The notes: generated by a model not told the origin, from the letters alone. Positions 23,235-30,559 are shown, counted from the stretch's first letter. The stretch is 35,708 nucleotides of DNA from Dehalococcoidia bacterium (GCA_009377745.1 WHTK01000032.1:1-35708), one strand, 5' to 3'. Numbers and translations are program-made.

Positions 23235-23576
23235 ATGGCTAGGGTAGGCACGTACACCGGAGACCAGTTGCTGCGAATGTTGGCGGCGTTGGCTAATCCT
23301 CAGCGTTTGCGGATCATCGCGGCCCTGACCCCGGGGCGGAACTACGTCAGCCAGCTGGCGCGCGAGCTGGGTATCAGCCGTCCGTTGCTTTATCTGCACT
23401 TGCAGCGTCTGGAGGCGGCAGGCCTGGTCTCGGGCACGCTGGAGCTCTCGGATGACGGCAAGGCGATGAAGTACTTCGAGGTTGCGCCGTTCTCGGTGCA
23501 GCTAGACCCGGACGCCATCGCGGCGGCGGCGGCAACGCTACCTATCGATAACGGAGAAGCGGAGGAAAGCAAATGA
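23235..23576 (+). CDS. ArsR-like winged-helix regulator
   Basis: 113 residues. A winged helix-turn-helix spans about 10-80: ALANPQRLRIIAALTPG, then YVSQLARELGISRPLLYLHLQRLEAAGLV, and a wing ending KYFEV. No Cys metal sites of ArsR/SmtB sensors are present, so another signal is likely. The stop overlaps the ATG of a small membrane protein by 4 nt (ATGA), a strong sign of a functional pair in which the membrane protein may control or be controlled by the regulator. The promoter is immediately upstream; the transcript is almost leaderless. Confidence 0.85.
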   Translation: MARVGTYTGDQLLRMLAALANPQRLRIIAALTPGRNYVSQLARELGISRPLLYLHLQRLEAAGLVSGTLELSDDGKAMKYFEVAPFSVQLDPDAIAAAAATLPIDNGEAEESK

Positions 23577-23866
23577 ATGAGCAGGATGTTTGGTCAGGCT
23601 GGGGCAGCGTCGTCATGGGGTTGGGCGCGATCGTCACCTTCATGATGGTGGTGGGCATCTTGGTCTGGCAGGTATTCAAGACCTGGCAGGCGAGTATGGA
23701 GACCAGGGCCGCGATCGCGCGAGACCATGCCTATCAGACGCTGGCTGAGGAGGCCGCGACGGCGCAAAAGCAGATTGCGGAGCAGCAGCAGCGGATTGCT
23801 ACCGAACTGGCCACCATGCGGGACCGGGTCGCGGGGATCGAGAAGGTGCTGCAGCAGGTCGATTGA
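23573..23866 (+). CDS. Small membrane protein with coiled coil, partner of the ArsR-like regulator
   Basis: 97 residues: a short extracytoplasmic or cytoplasmic N-terminus, one membrane helix (about 15-37, VVMGLGAIVTFMMVVGILVW), and an extended helix rich in Gln, Glu and Ala (about 50-97) that looks like a coiled coil. No family symbol is known to me, though regulator-plus-coiled-coil membrane pairs occur in several phyla. It is translationally coupled to the regulator and ends 3 nt before the 3' end of the convergent tRNA gene. Confidence 0.75.
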   Translation: MNEQDVWSGWGSVVMGLGAIVTFMMVVGILVWQVFKTWQASMETRAAIARDHAYQTLAEEAATAQKQIAEQQQRIATELATMRDRVAGIEKVLQQVD

Positions 23867-23869
23867 TGG

Positions 23870-23944
23870 TGGAGCCGACGGGGGGATTTGAACCCTCGAC
23901 CTGCCGATTACGAATCGGCTGCTCTACCACTGAGCTACGTCGGC
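23870..23944 (-). tRNA. tRNA-Thr (anticodon CGU)
   Basis: The minus strand folds into a full cloverleaf: acceptor GCCGACG/CGTCGGC, D stem GCTC/GAGC, anticodon stem GCCGA/TCGGC with loop TTCGTAA (anticodon CGT in DNA, at 23910-23912), and T arm GAGGG-TTCAAAT-CCCCC. The terminal CCA is encoded (23870-23872). It reads the ACG threonine codon. Confidence 0.96.
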
Positions 23945-24137
23945 ATTGAACGGAGCGTCGCCCGCCCAGGGGACAAGCGAAGTGAATTTTAGCACACGAT
24001 CCGCGTGGCCCTGGTTCTTTGTTATGAGCTTGGCCTGTCCGCGGCACACGGCTTGACGGCTCGTGCGCTGAGGCCGCTGAACTAGCGGGACGGGATAGCA
24101 GTAGCTGCCTCGTACGTGAACAGTGGGAGCCGAGTCC

Positions 24138-24362
24138 ATGCTCTTTTCCGTGATTTACCACCGCAGATTGCTGGTCGATGATGAAGCGATGAAGCAGGTA
24201 CACCGGCTGTTCATGGCCTGGGAACCGCCGCCGGACTTCTCGATCCGGTTTCACTACGTATTCGCTTCAGGTGGACGGGACCTGGCAGTGGTCGAAGCGC
24301 CGGATGCGTCGCTGATCCGAGAAGCAACGGCGCCTTTCACGCGGGCACTGGATTTGAGGTAG
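24138..24362 (+). CDS. DUF3303-like small protein, C-terminus frameshifted
   Basis: As read, 74 residues from the ATG at 24138 (a GTG 15 nt upstream is also possible). The start MLFSVIYHRR and the GGRDLAVVEAPDASL block resemble the DUF3303 family of short alpha/beta-barrel proteins. The frame ends at ALDLR, short for the family. If one T is added to the TTT run at 24353-24355, reading continues as LDFEVEPV and 21 more residues to a stop at 24431-24433. That suits the family's usual end, and a terminator follows 15 nt later. No function is known for the family. Confidence 0.6.
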   Translation: MLFSVIYHRRLLVDDEAMKQVHRLFMAWEPPPDFSIRFHYVFASGGRDLAVVEAPDASLIREATAPFTRALDLR

Positions 24363-24433
24363 AGCCGGTAATCAGCGCCCCGGAGGCGCTGGCCATCATC
24401 CAACACACGGCGGAGTGGGCTGACTCGGTCTGA
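24356..24433 (+). pseudogene. Out-of-frame C-terminus of the DUF3303-like gene
   Basis: In the adjacent frame this stretch reads EVEPVISAPEALAII and on to ADSV, then TGA at 24431-24433. It supplies the missing end of the gene at 24138. Position relative to the terminator at 24449 supports this as the original gene end. Confidence 0.55.
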
Positions 24434-24448
24434 GTTGCGTTAGATACG

Positions 24449-24476
24449 GAGACGGGGGCTTTCCAGCCCCCGTCTC
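24449..24476. terminator. Terminator between convergent genes
   Basis: A perfect 12-bp stem (24449-24460 with 24465-24476) with a TTCC loop, between the DUF3303-like gene (plus) and the VOC gene (minus). On the plus strand it is followed by GTTGTTCG. It could serve both directions. Confidence 0.75.
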
Positions 24477-24494
24477 GTTGTTCGTGGTTACGCC

Positions 24495-24863
24495 TCAGGC
24501 GTTAGGCGGCATCGCGGTGGCGAGGCCGATGAGGTTGCCTTCCGGGTCCTGGAACTGAGCGAAGGTGACCATGCCGGGGATATCGGTCGGGGGCATGATC
24601 AGCTTGCCGCCCATGCTGATGGCCTTGTCGAGGTAGGCCTGCGGGTCATCGACCTCAATGTAGATCGTCACGTAGTTCTTGCCGTCCTGGCTGGCACTGA
24701 TACCACCGCCGGTGCCATGGCCTTCCTGAGCCGCGACGAGTCCGTAGTTCATGGGGTTGTTGGCGTCTACGTTCCAGCCGAAGAGGCCAGAGTAGAACTC
24801 CTGCAGCTTCTTGCCGTCACCGGCTGCGCCAATGATCTCGAAGTGGGTGATTGGATTGGGCAT
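24495..24863 (-). CDS. VOC-family (glyoxalase-like) protein
   Basis: 122 residues of the vicinal-oxygen-chelate fold. The start PITHFEIIGAAGDGKKLQEFYSGLFGWNV, the repeat VTIYIEVDDPQAYLDKAISMGGKLIMPP, and the end FAQFQDPEGNLIGLA are typical. Candidate metal ligands include His in THFEI and Glu in DPEGN. Proteins of this subgroup often lie near an ArsR/SRPBCC pair, as here (next gene 31 bp upstream on the same strand). A ribosome site (AGGAGGAAT) precedes the ATG. The substrate is unknown. Confidence 0.88.
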   Translation of the reverse strand: MPNPITHFEIIGAAGDGKKLQEFYSGLFGWNVDANNPMNYGLVAAQEGHGTGGGISASQDGKNYVTIYIEVDDPQAYLDKAISMGGKLIMPPTDIPGMVTFAQFQDPEGNLIGLATAMPPNA

Positions 24864-24894
24864 TGGATTCCTCCTGTGACTAATGTGCCTGCCG

Positions 24895-25365
24895 TTACGG
24901 GGTTTCTCGCATGTCTACGTCGCCAGCGGCGAGCGGGTCAGGGCCCGGATCTCCACCTGCTGCTGCGATGACAAGACGGGAGAGGAAGTGGTCCCAGCCG
25001 CGGTCGTGCTCCATGACGGCCTCGGACGCGAGACCGCTATGACGCAACCGGATGAGGGTGCCTTCGCCGTCAGGGACGAAGGAGACTTCTACTGTCGTCG
25101 ACCCCGGTGGTATGGGGCTGTTCTCCCAACCCCAGGTGAAGACAATGCGGCTGTAGGGGACGATCTCGACGTACTCGCCCTTGGCGATGTCGTGAGCGGT
25201 GACGACAACGCGATAGATGCCGCCGGGACGCGGATCGAGCATGGCGCCGGTGCCCTTCCAGCGCATCATCTTGACGGGATCTGTGAAGAACTCGAAGACG
25301 ACCTCGGGGCGGGCGGCGACCCGTACCTCGCGCTCGATGGTGTCACTGGCTTGAGGTGCGGTCAT
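24895..25365 (-). CDS. SRPBCC (AHSA1-like) domain protein
   Basis: 156 residues with the START/Bet v1-like fold: IEREVRVAARPEVVFEFFTDPVKMMRWKG at the start, IYRVVVTAHDIAKGEYVEIVPYSRIVFTWGWE in the middle, and a long C-terminal helix (HDRGWDHFLSRLVIAA). This fold binds hydrophobic ligands; its precise role is unknown. The gene overlaps the upstream ArsR gene by 23 nt, so it is co-translated with it. This ArsR-SRPBCC arrangement is common in actinobacteria and Chloroflexota and is thought to be a self-contained regulated unit. Confidence 0.9.
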   Translation of the reverse strand: MTAPQASDTIEREVRVAARPEVVFEFFTDPVKMMRWKGTGAMLDPRPGGIYRVVVTAHDIAKGEYVEIVPYSRIVFTWGWENSPIPPGSTTVEVSFVPDGEGTLIRLRHSGLASEAVMEHDRGWDHFLSRLVIAAAGGDPGPDPLAAGDVDMRETP

Positions 25366-25678
25366 TGTCCAGTCTCCTTTGCTCGGCTTCGGCCGCCTCG
25401 GAGAGGCTCGATAAAGCGCCCTCCCAGAATTGATCCAGGAAGGCCTTGAGCTCCGCCAAAGCCTCTGACCGCACCTGGTAGAGCCGGCGGGTACCGAGGC
25501 GGCGCTCGCTCACCAGGCCGGCAGCCTTGAGGATCTGGAGGTGTTGGGAGATCGCGGGGCGGCTGACGTTGAAGTGGCCGGCGATCTCGCCGGAGGCCAT
25601 CTCCTTATCGCCGAGCAGGCGCAGGATCTGCTGACGGCGCGGTTCGGCGATAGCTCGAAGCGGCTCTTCCATGTCCAT
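25343..25678 (-). CDS. ArsR-family repressor of the SRPBCC operon
   Basis: About 111 residues from the ATG at 25678, or 109 from a second ATG at 25672. The winged helix is complete: PLRAIAEPRRQQILRLL, then ASGEIAGHFNVSRPAISQHLQILKAAGLV and the wing LGTRRLYQV. A C-terminal helix follows. No metal-binding cysteines occur. A promoter reads TTGACA, 17 bp, TACGTT on the minus strand. Its start point falls near 25673, which favours a leaderless ATG at 25672. A 7-bp inverted repeat lies within the promoter spacer, consistent with autorepression. Confidence 0.88.
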   Translation of the reverse strand: MDMEEPLRAIAEPRRQQILRLLGDKEMASGEIAGHFNVSRPAISQHLQILKAAGLVSERRLGTRRLYQVRSEALAELKAFLDQFWEGALSSLSEAAEAEQRRLDNDRTSSQ

Positions 25679-25679
25679 A

Positions 25680-25708
25680 AACGTAAGCGACGCCTTACGT
25701 AATGTCAA
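25680..25708 (-). promoter_or_regulatory. Promoter with embedded operator of the ArsR/SRPBCC operon
   Basis: Minus-strand TTGACA (25703-25708), a 17-bp spacer and TACGTT (25680-25685). The inverted repeat ACGTAAG-n6-CTTACGT (25681-25700) covers the spacer and -10 box, an ideal place for a dimeric repressor to block RNA polymerase. Confidence 0.6.
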
Positions 25709-25771
25709 GCTGGCCCGCGTCACACTGTGCTACATTCGCTGCGAAATCGCGCTGGTGATCGGGAGAGCAAC

Positions 25772-26866
25772 ATGAAGGCCGCCGTTTTGTATGAGATCGG
25801 TCAACCCATGGTGGTTGAAGGAGTGGAGCTGGATGAACCCAAAGCCGGCGAGGTTAAGGTGCGGGTGCAGGCAGCCGGCATCTGCCGCAGCGACCTGCAC
25901 TTCATGAAGGGCGAGCAGTTGCTGCCTCTGCCGGCGGTCCTGGGTCACGAAGGCGCCGGCATCGTTGAGCAGGTGGGGATGGGCATCACCAACCTCCAGC
26001 CCGGCGACCACGTTATTTTCTCCTTCGTGCCCTATTGCGGCCGCTGCGCTTACTGCCTCAACGGCCGCAGTAATCTCTGCGATGCCCACTACAGCACCGG
26101 CGCTATGCTTTTCGATGGGACGACCAGACTGCACCGGGGCAACCAGCGGATCGCTCATATGGGCAAGGTGGCTTGCTTTGCGGAGCAGAACGTAGTGCCG
26201 GAAACCGGCTGCGTCCTGATACCGTCCGACTTGCCATGGCCTCAGGCGGCCTTCATCGGCTGCTGTGTCACGACTGGGGTCGGCGCGGCCGTCTTCGCTG
26301 CAGGCGTGCGGCCGGGCAGCAGCGTGGCGGTATTCGGCTGCGGCGGCGTCGGGCTAAATATCCTTCAGGGCGCGAGACTGCGAGGCGCGAGCACGATCAT
26401 CGCCGTGGACTTGGACGAGGGGCGGCTCAGCTTCTCACGCGGCTTCGGCGCCACCGATGTGGTGAACGCGGCGGGCGAGGACCCGATCCTGGCCGTGCAG
26501 CAACTGACGGGCGGACGAGGCGCAGACTACACCTTCGAGGCGTTTGGGTCGGCCGAGACGGTGCGTCAGGCGTACAAGGCAGCGCGCAAGGGAGGCACTA
26601 TCGTGGTTGCCGGCCTGGCTCCAATCGGCGACCAGGCGGGGATCGACGCGTCCGAGCTGGTGCGGCAGGAGAAGACCCTCAAGGGCACTTACTACGGCTC
26701 CACGCGCCCCGCGGTCGATATGCTGACGATGGTCGATCTTTACCTATCCGGCCAGATCGAGATTGACGGGCTGGTGGGCAAGAAGTACGCCCTGGACGAA
26801 ATCAACGAGGCATTCCGTGACCTGGAGAGGGCATCGTTGGGCCGCGGCGTCATCACGACGTTCTAG
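25772..26866 (+). CDS. Zinc-dependent alcohol dehydrogenase (MDR family)
   Basis: NAD(P)-linked oxidoreductase of 364 residues from the ATG at 25772, which follows GGGAGAG. The catalytic zinc site shows Cys and His in GICRSDLH and GHEGAG. The structural zinc lobe has four cysteines in CGRCAYCLNGRSNLC. The Rossmann motif is VAVFGCGGVGLNILQGARL, and the following Asp (AVDLDEGRL) favours NAD. The sequence is closest in style to class III/benzyl-alcohol type enzymes, and the substrate cannot be named. It is divergent from the ArsR/SRPBCC operon, so the repressor may also influence it. Confidence 0.92.
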   Translation: MKAAVLYEIGQPMVVEGVELDEPKAGEVKVRVQAAGICRSDLHFMKGEQLLPLPAVLGHEGAGIVEQVGMGITNLQPGDHVIFSFVPYCGRCAYCLNGRSNLCDAHYSTGAMLFDGTTRLHRGNQRIAHMGKVACFAEQNVVPETGCVLIPSDLPWPQAAFIGCCVTTGVGAAVFAAGVRPGSSVAVFGCGGVGLNILQGARLRGASTIIAVDLDEGRLSFSRGFGATDVVNAAGEDPILAVQQLTGGRGADYTFEAFGSAETVRQAYKAARKGGTIVVAGLAPIGDQAGIDASELVRQEKTLKGTYYGSTRPAVDMLTMVDLYLSGQIEIDGLVGKKYALDEINEAFRDLERASLGRGVITTF

Positions 26867-26896
26867 CCACAAAGAGTCGCCCTTAGAGGGCCCTGG

Positions 26897-27613
26897 TTAC
26901 TGTGGAATGCCGGCGCTGACGATCAGAGTCACCGGCGAATCCCCGTCCGCCTTCGCACCTGCTCCGGGCGATTGGCTCATCACCAGGCCCTTGGGCGTGT
27001 TCCGGTTCAGCACCTCGATGATCACGTAGGTCATCTGGTTGTCGCGCAGGACCGCTAAGGTGCTCGCCAGGTCTGCGCCAACGAAGTCGGGGAACTGCCC
27101 GGGCCGGATCGGGCCGATCGCCTTGCCCTGAGCCGGTCCGTTGGAGCTGGTCTGCGGCGGCGCCTGCACCTGACCGTTACCGTTAGTGGAGGGCGTAGTC
27201 GATGTCTGCCCTGCCGGCTGATTGCCACCGTTGCCAACGACCGACGGGTCGTCGCCGCCGCGCAGCAGCACCAGACCAGCGCCGAGAAAGAAGATCGTCA
27301 CCAACCCAGCGACGATCCAGTTGACGTTGATCAGCTGCGCCGGGGGGCGCGTCACGGTTGGCAGCGGCGTGATGTCTACGGTCAGGCTGCCGTTGGGAAA
27401 GACCCGGATCAGCTCTTCCGGGTTCAGGCCCAGGTAGCGCGAATAGGTCCGCAGGAACCCGCGCGCGTACACGGGTGCTGGGAAGATCGAGAAATCCTCG
27501 GTCTCCAGGGCCTGCAGATAACGCCTCGAAACGTGAGTGTCGCGTTCCGCGTCTTCGAGCGTGATGCCTCGCGCGCGGCGGGCACGGGACAGCGTATTGC
27601 CTAGTTCTGCCAT
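26897..27613 (-). CDS. RodZ-like helix-turn-helix, membrane and PASTA protein
   Basis: 238 residues. A cytoplasmic helix-turn-helix (about 1-70: LGNTLSRARRARGITLEDAERDTHVSRRYLQALE, then YARGFLRTYSRYLGLNPEEL) is of the RodZ/YmfM type. One membrane helix spans about 97-117, a Gly/Asn/Thr-rich linker follows, and a PASTA-like domain lies at about 170-238 (FPDFVGADLASTLAVLRDN, then GLVMSQSPGAGAKADGDSPVTLIVS). PASTA domains bind peptidoglycan or muropeptides, so the protein may link cell-shape machinery with the wall. It is monocistronic, with its own promoter. Confidence 0.88.
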   Translation of the reverse strand: MAELGNTLSRARRARGITLEDAERDTHVSRRYLQALETEDFSIFPAPVYARGFLRTYSRYLGLNPEELIRVFPNGSLTVDITPLPTVTRPPAQLINVNWIVAGLVTIFFLGAGLVLLRGGDDPSVVGNGGNQPAGQTSTTPSTNGNGQVQAPPQTSSNGPAQGKAIGPIRPGQFPDFVGADLASTLAVLRDNQMTYVIIEVLNRNTPKGLVMSQSPGAGAKADGDSPVTLIVSAGIPQ

Positions 27614-27641
27614 ATTTTGTTCTGGTTAGCGGGGTGCGGTC

Positions 27642-27671
27642 ACTATAGGAGCGTTGGAGTTGTGTCGTCAA
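27642..27671 (-). promoter_or_regulatory. Predicted promoter of the RodZ-like gene
   Basis: Minus-strand TTGACG (27666-27671), an 18-bp spacer and TATAGT (27642-27647), giving a 5' leader of roughly 22 nt before the ATG at 27613. Confidence 0.55.
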
Positions 27672-27857
27672 ACGGACGATTCGGAAGCGATCAGAGGCAG
27701 CCCCGCCTTTGAAGTACCTAAAGTGTAGGGCATCGCCCGCTGAACGCAACCCGCAGAAGCCCCGTCATGGCTCGACCTCGAAGCCAAAAGGCCGCATGCT
27801 AGAGGTGGCTCGCAGCGACTGATTGCTTCGCAAATTTACTCAGGACGAGGACTAGCC

Positions 27858-28616
27858 CTGGACCTGGAACTCAAAGGCAAGGTCGCCATCGTCACCGGCG
27901 CCAGCCGTGGTATCGGCCGGGCGATTGCCCTCGCTTTCGCCGCCGAGGGCTGTAATGTGGCTTTCTGCGCCCGTGGCGAGGACGGCCTGCGCGAGACCGA
28001 GAAGGAACTGCAGGACAGCGGCGTGCGGGCCCTGGGCGTTGTCGCAGATGTGACCCAGGCCGGCGCCATCGAGAGCTTTGTCGAGCAGGCCGCCGCTCAA
28101 CTCGGCCGCGTCGATGTCCTGGTCAACAACGTCGGTGGCTCGGTCCGGGGCGACACGGAGGATGCCTTCCGCGGCGCCCTCGAGCTCAACCTGATCGCAG
28201 CCGTGCGCGCCACCAACGCGGCGCTGCCGCAGATGCGCGCCCAGGGTAGCGGCTCGATCATCCACATCTCTTCGATCTTCGGGCGCGAGGCTGGCGGCTC
28301 GCTCACCTACAACGCCGTCAAGGCTGCGATGATCAGCCACGCCAAGAACCTGGCTCTCCAGCTTGCCCCAGAGGGCATCCGCGTCAACTCAATCGCGCCC
28401 GGCTCAGTGCAGCACCCCGGCGGCTCCTGGGACCGGCGCGTCCAGGAGGATCCGGAGGGCATGGCGCGCTTCGTGGCCCAGAACATCCCCTCGGGGCGCT
28501 TCGGCACTGCTGAGGAGATCGCCAGCGCCGTCGTCTTTCTTGCCTCCCCACGCGCTAGTTGGATAACCGGCGCCTGCCTCAACGTCGATGGCGGCCAGTC
28601 CCGCTCCAACATCTAG
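27858..28616 (+). CDS. SDR-family oxidoreductase (FabG-like), probable CTG start
   Basis: Short-chain dehydrogenase of 252 residues. The cofactor motif TGASRGIG is at 13-20, NNVGG near 90, catalytic Ser at about 138-139 (HISSIFG), and Tyr151/Lys155 in YNAVK; the C-terminus ITGACLNVDGGQ is typical. No ATG, GTG or TTG occurs in frame between the upstream stop (27741) and the cofactor motif. The first canonical start, a GTG at 27957, would delete that motif. CTG at 27858 gives the normal SDR N-terminus (LDLELKGKVAIVTG) and follows a purine-rich AGGACGAGG. It resembles 3-oxoacyl-ACP reductases, but the substrate is not known. Confidence 0.88.
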   Translation: MDLELKGKVAIVTGASRGIGRAIALAFAAEGCNVAFCARGEDGLRETEKELQDSGVRALGVVADVTQAGAIESFVEQAAAQLGRVDVLVNNVGGSVRGDTEDAFRGALELNLIAAVRATNAALPQMRAQGSGSIIHISSIFGREAGGSLTYNAVKAAMISHAKNLALQLAPEGIRVNSIAPGSVQHPGGSWDRRVQEDPEGMARFVAQNIPSGRFGTAEEIASAVVFLASPRASWITGACLNVDGGQSRSNI

Positions 28617-28674
28617 CGGGTGTGCGCTCCTGCCGGATCGTCTGAAATGATGCTCGAACGATGCGAGGCTGAGA

Positions 28675-28761
28675 ATGAGTAACAGACTGGACCTTTCACT
28701 GGTCGAGTTCCGCCGCCTGATGTTGGCCGCCGAGTTGAACCGGGTCCTCGCCCATGCTTAG
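28675..28761 (+). CDS. 28-residue ORF overlapping the next gene
   Basis: Possible small peptide, MSNRLDLSLVEFRRLMLAAE followed by eight more residues, with amphipathic helical character. Its stop overlaps the start of the 314-residue gene at 28754 by 8 nt, so it may act as a translational coupling ORF or be a short partner protein. The ribosome site (GAGGCTGAG) is weak. No homologue is known to me. Confidence 0.4.
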   Translation: MSNRLDLSLVEFRRLMLAAELNRVLAHA

Positions 28762-29698
28762 GTCTCACGAATACGCAGCCCGCCTCTTCCTAGCCTGGCT
28801 CAACGAGCGCTTCAACCGCGAATTCAGCTTCGAGAAGGTCGAAGACGGTATTCTCTCTGCCGTTGACAGCGACGCCGGCCGGGTCGCTATCGTTGTGGCT
28901 GAGCTTTTCGAGGCCACCGACGCCTGGCGTCAGCGCTGCTCTGAGCTCGAGAAGCGCCTCGATGCTGCGCGCCCCGGTTCCTATCTGCTCTGGCTGCCGC
29001 CGAAGGGCGAGCTACCGGCGGAGGAGCCGGACGAGTCGGAGTGGGTGCGCCGCGTCGTGCTCGCCGCTTCCCGGGTCGCCTCCGGCCGCGGCGCAGAGGT
29101 TCGGCTGCCCGTGAAGCTGGCGCTGGGCAAGGTCAAGGACGAGGGTGGCTACGCCAGTGTCACCGGCGGCCTCGGACGGCACTGGACGGACATCTCGACT
29201 CAGCTCCAGGGTAGCTTCTACCTCGATAGCCGCGGCCTCAACCGCTTCACGCGCAACGAGGAGGAGCGCCAGGAGCTCTACGACCAGATCGGCATGCTCA
29301 GCCAGGGATTGGCCGCCGGCGACGTTACCGAGTTTGAGCATGAGGACGCCTGGTCCATCCAGCGCTTGCCGCGCGGCGCTGCCGGCGAGGGTATGACCGA
29401 TGGCTGGGCGATTACCGGCTGCCCGCCGACCTTTGAGCCCGACGACGGTAGCTCGGTCCGACGCGTCTTGCGCCGCCGTCTGGCCGACGCGGCGGAGGCT
29501 CTTTCCGGCGTTAAGGAGAGCACAAGAATCCTCGTCCTCATTGGCGCCTACACGTATATGGAGCTGGAGAACGCCGGCCCTGCCCTGCGTGGTTTCGATC
29601 CCGTCCTTGCCGCGCCCTTCGACGCTATCGGCCTCGTCAGTGACGCCGAAGCCAAGGCGCTCCTCGTCAGCCGCACTCGCTTTGAGAAGCCGACCTGA
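28754..29698 (+). CDS. Conserved-type hypothetical protein, 314 residues
   Basis: Not recognised. No signal peptide or membrane helix. Visible parts are an N-terminal helical region (YAARLFLAWLNERFNREFSF), a charged linker, VRLPVKLALGKVKDEGGYASVTGGLGRHWTDISTQLQGSF, and a C-terminal alpha/beta stretch (TRILVLIGAYTYMELENAGP) ending in VLAAPFDAIGLVS. Composition is normal for the genome and the frame is long and uninterrupted. It overlaps a 28-residue ORF at its start. The lone neighbours are an SDR and another unknown gene. A DNA/RNA-processing or nuclease-like role cannot be argued from visible motifs. Confidence 0.7.
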   Translation: MLRSHEYAARLFLAWLNERFNREFSFEKVEDGILSAVDSDAGRVAIVVAELFEATDAWRQRCSELEKRLDAARPGSYLLWLPPKGELPAEEPDESEWVRRVVLAASRVASGRGAEVRLPVKLALGKVKDEGGYASVTGGLGRHWTDISTQLQGSFYLDSRGLNRFTRNEEERQELYDQIGMLSQGLAAGDVTEFEHEDAWSIQRLPRGAAGEGMTDGWAITGCPPTFEPDDGSSVRRVLRRRLADAAEALSGVKESTRILVLIGAYTYMELENAGPALRGFDPVLAAPFDAIGLVSDAEAKALLVSRTRFEKPT

Positions 29699-29784
29699 GC
29701 TGTCCTCGATTAGGTTTCAGGGCTCCATCTGAGGCACAATAAGCACCTACGGCCGGACTATCCGGCCTGCAAGGGAGGCGCTTC

Positions 29785-30186
29785 ATGGCCATGATCCAGG
29801 TGATCCTGCACGGTATTCCGGGCGGCACCGTCCACGATACCGACAACTACCCTGTCGTCCTCAAGTTCTCAGAGGGCCTCTCATTCGAGGACGCAATCTG
29901 GGTGATCCCCTCTTATCCCGGCAACATCCCCGGTGACTACATTTCAGAAATCCGCGTCACCAACGGGCCGCTCCAGATCATGGTCGATGGCCCCGACGGC
30001 TTTCAGTCCGGCCCCTATGACACCACCTGGGTGCGCGGCGGCTACCCTCGCGGTAAGCTCTGCTCGTTCCTCCAGGTCGATAACACGACGCGCAAGACCG
30101 GCGGCGTCATGGTCGACATTCACGAGGGCTCGATCATCGTCGAGGACCTTATCGTCCCCGGCATGCAGCAGTCGGCCGGTACTTAG
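29785..30186 (+). CDS. Hypothetical beta-rich protein, 133 residues
   Basis: Not recognised. The protein is rich in Gly, Pro and beta-forming residues (MIQVILHGIPGG, YPVVLKFSEGLSFEDAIWVIPSY, GPLQIMVDGPDG, VMVDIHEGSIIVEDLIVPG) and looks like a compact beta sandwich without a signal peptide. A strong ribosome site (AAGGGAGGCG) precedes the ATG. It meets a short SDR-like gene tail-to-tail with a 3-nt gap. Confidence 0.7.
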   Translation: MAMIQVILHGIPGGTVHDTDNYPVVLKFSEGLSFEDAIWVIPSYPGNIPGDYISEIRVTNGPLQIMVDGPDGFQSGPYDTTWVRGGYPRGKLCSFLQVDNTTRKTGGVMVDIHEGSIIVEDLIVPGMQQSAGT

Positions 30187-30189
30187 CTC

Positions 30190-30498
30190 TCAGGCGTTCA
30201 GGATCGGGTCGCATCGCACAACCAGGTCCGCTCTCCCCAGCTCCATCTGTACCTGGCTCAGGGCCACAGCGAAACTAACGGCATCGCCGCTTTTCAGCGT
30301 CACAACCATCGAGCGGCGGCCAACCGCCCAGACCTCGTTGGCAATCGAGTGCAGCCCCGCCTCCGCTGCAAGGTCAATGGCTTCGCCGGCGATAGCCACA
30401 TCGATACCAGCCTCCGCCAGCGCCACGGCGATGCCACGGTGCTCCGCATTGCCCCCACCGACGACGACGACGACCTTATTTTCCAGATACCGCGGCAT
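30190..30498 (-). CDS. Half-length SDR-like Rossmann protein
   Basis: 102 residues covering only the first half of an SDR fold: a nucleotide-binding start (NKVVVVVGGGNAEHRGIAVALAEAGIDVAIAG) and two further strand/helix units, but no catalytic Ser-Tyr-Lys. The ATG at 30498 follows GGAGGA. The gene ends within 4 nt of the convergent gene, so no missing half lies downstream. It is either a stand-alone cofactor-binding protein or a shortened SDR. A second degenerate SDR lies at 30724 on the same strand. Confidence 0.6.
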   Translation of the reverse strand: MPRYLENKVVVVVGGGNAEHRGIAVALAEAGIDVAIAGEAIDLAAEAGLHSIANEVWAVGRRSMVVTLKSGDAVSFAVALSQVQMELGRADLVVRCDPILNA

Positions 30499-30559
30499 CA
30501 CTTCCTCCGTCTCGTTCGGTTGGGTGGCTCCTGGTCCGATCTTTGCCTAACATCAGGCA

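Noticed and set aside
23799..24254. 151-codon minus-strand gene
   Set aside because: It spans the tRNA-Thr gene and overlaps the DUF3303-like gene; composition is implausible.
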